Under the pieces are notes generated by a model. That model was not told the origin of the DNA, made no database searches, and worked only from the letters and a program-made list of their open reading frames with translations. Shown here piece by piece: positions 63,561 through 64,000 of a stretch of DNA of 64,000 bases; the stretch's first letter is position 1; every line of letters starts with the position of its first letter. The position numbers and the translations under genes were made by a program. Origin of the DNA: Bordetella genomosp. 5 (lineage in GTDB: Bacteria; Pseudomonadota; Gammaproteobacteria; Burkholderiales; Burkholderiaceae_B); assembly GCF_002261475.1 (NCBI RefSeq), contig NZ_NEVN01000002.1:62001-126000 (forward strand). Direction: 5' to 3'.

Positions 63561-64000
63561 CGATCCAGTCCGGACATCGCATGTTCACCACGCGGCCGGA
63601 AATCCTGGGCACCTTCGGCGTGGTCACGTCCACGCACTGGCTCGCGAGCCAGGCCGGCATGAGCCTGCTCGAACGCGGCGGCAACGCGTTCGACGCGGCC
63701 GTGGCGGCCGGCTTCGTGCTGCAGGTCGTCGAGCCCCACCTGGTGGGGCCGGCGGGTGAAGTGCCCATCGTGTTCCATTCGGTCCGCACGGGCCGCACCG
63801 AGATGCTGTGCGGCCAGGGTCCCACGCCGGCGGGCGCCACGTTGGCGCATTACCAGTCGCTCGGGCTGGACCTTATCCCCGGCAACGGCCTGTTGCCGGC
63901 CGTGATTCCGGGCGCGTTCGATGCCTGGATGCTGATGCTGCGCGACCACGGCACGCTCAGCGTGCGTGACGCGCTCGAGCCGGCGATCTATTACGCGGAA
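63557..64000 (+). CDS. Gamma-glutamyltransferase (partial, cut at window end)
   Basis: The 148 residues present match the N-terminus of gamma-glutamyltransferases (SLLERGGNAFDAAVAAGFVL, VVEPHLVGPAGEVPIVFH), with GLLPAVIPGAFDAWMLML further on. The self-cleaving catalytic Thr lies outside the window. It starts inside the stop of the peptide-binding protein. Together they may salvage gamma-glutamyl peptides. Confidence 0.88.
   Translation, partial: MTIQSGHRMFTTRPEILGTFGVVTSTHWLASQAGMSLLERGGNAFDAAVAAGFVLQVVEPHLVGPAGEVPIVFHSVRTGRTEMLCGQGPTPAGATLAHYQSLGLDLIPGNGLLPAVIPGAFDAWMLMLRDHGTLSVRDALEPAIYYAE

Overview
The window is about 64 kb of a high-GC (by eye close to 70%) proteobacterial chromosome. 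It has strong third-position GC bias and dense coding on both strands. A Bug-type tricarboxylate receptor, a TctB-TctA pair, many LysR regulators next to small catabolic operons, BetT, FUSC and HpcH/CaiB-type genes all point to a betaproteobacterium of the Burkholderiales, most like the Alcaligenaceae (Bordetella/Achromobacter group). The genus cannot be fixed from the sequence alone. I see no rRNA, tRNA, CRISPR array, transposase or phage genes. The only clearly atypical stretch is the Fic gene region at about 11.1-12.4 kb.

Layout. 0-5 kb: the 3' end of a LacI-type regulator, a sugar lactonase, then an exported DUF336 (HbpS/GlcG-type) protein beside a sensor kinase and response regulator. 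Two identical 22-bp perfect palindromes lie upstream of the two transcription units. This is the most interesting feature of the window and looks like a three-component signalling system. 5-10 kb: an M20-type amidohydrolase with a LysR regulator, then tctB-tctA and a terminator. 10-18 kb: a tiny ORF with a perfect ribosome binding site, a LysE exporter, a class II Fic enzyme, N-formylglutamate deformylase, BetT, a metallophosphoesterase, and several repeat arrays. 18-21 kb: two YciI/DGPF proteins, a VOC protein and an ECF42-type sigma factor in one run. 21-29 kb: a D,D-carboxypeptidase, a cardiolipin-synthase-like lipoprotein, a MarR-FUSC efflux operon with a clear operator, and an XRE-cupin regulator with a GNAT enzyme. 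29-34 kb: a MotA/MotB-like pair, a GST, a DUF4142 protein and an MBL hydrolase.

34.4-40.9 kb is a compact glycan operon: UDP-galactose epimerase, a glycosyltransferase fused to UDP-galactopyranose mutase, a clan GH-A glycosidase-like protein, and an ABC exporter. 41-48 kb: a GntR regulator with a solute-binding protein that lacks a signal peptide, a divergent Lrp/LysE pair, and an MHS transporter with an acetylpolyamine-amidohydrolase-like enzyme and a LysR regulator. 48-54 kb: an EAL phosphodiesterase, a GST, and the CsgG/DUF4810/DUF799 lipoprotein trio. 54-64 kb: a LysR-nitronate monooxygenase operon divergent from adenine deaminase; a Bug receptor, CitE-like lyase and CaiB-type CoA-transferase operon divergent from its LysR gene; a DUF985 cupin; and a peptide-binding protein followed by gamma-glutamyltransferase, which runs off the end.

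Recurring themes are LysR genes with visible T-N11-A dyads in their divergent or upstream regions, start/stop overlaps of the ATGA/GTGA type inside operons, and in-frame 9-30 bp tandem repeats coding Ala/Pro/Thr-rich tails or loops in at least six unrelated proteins.
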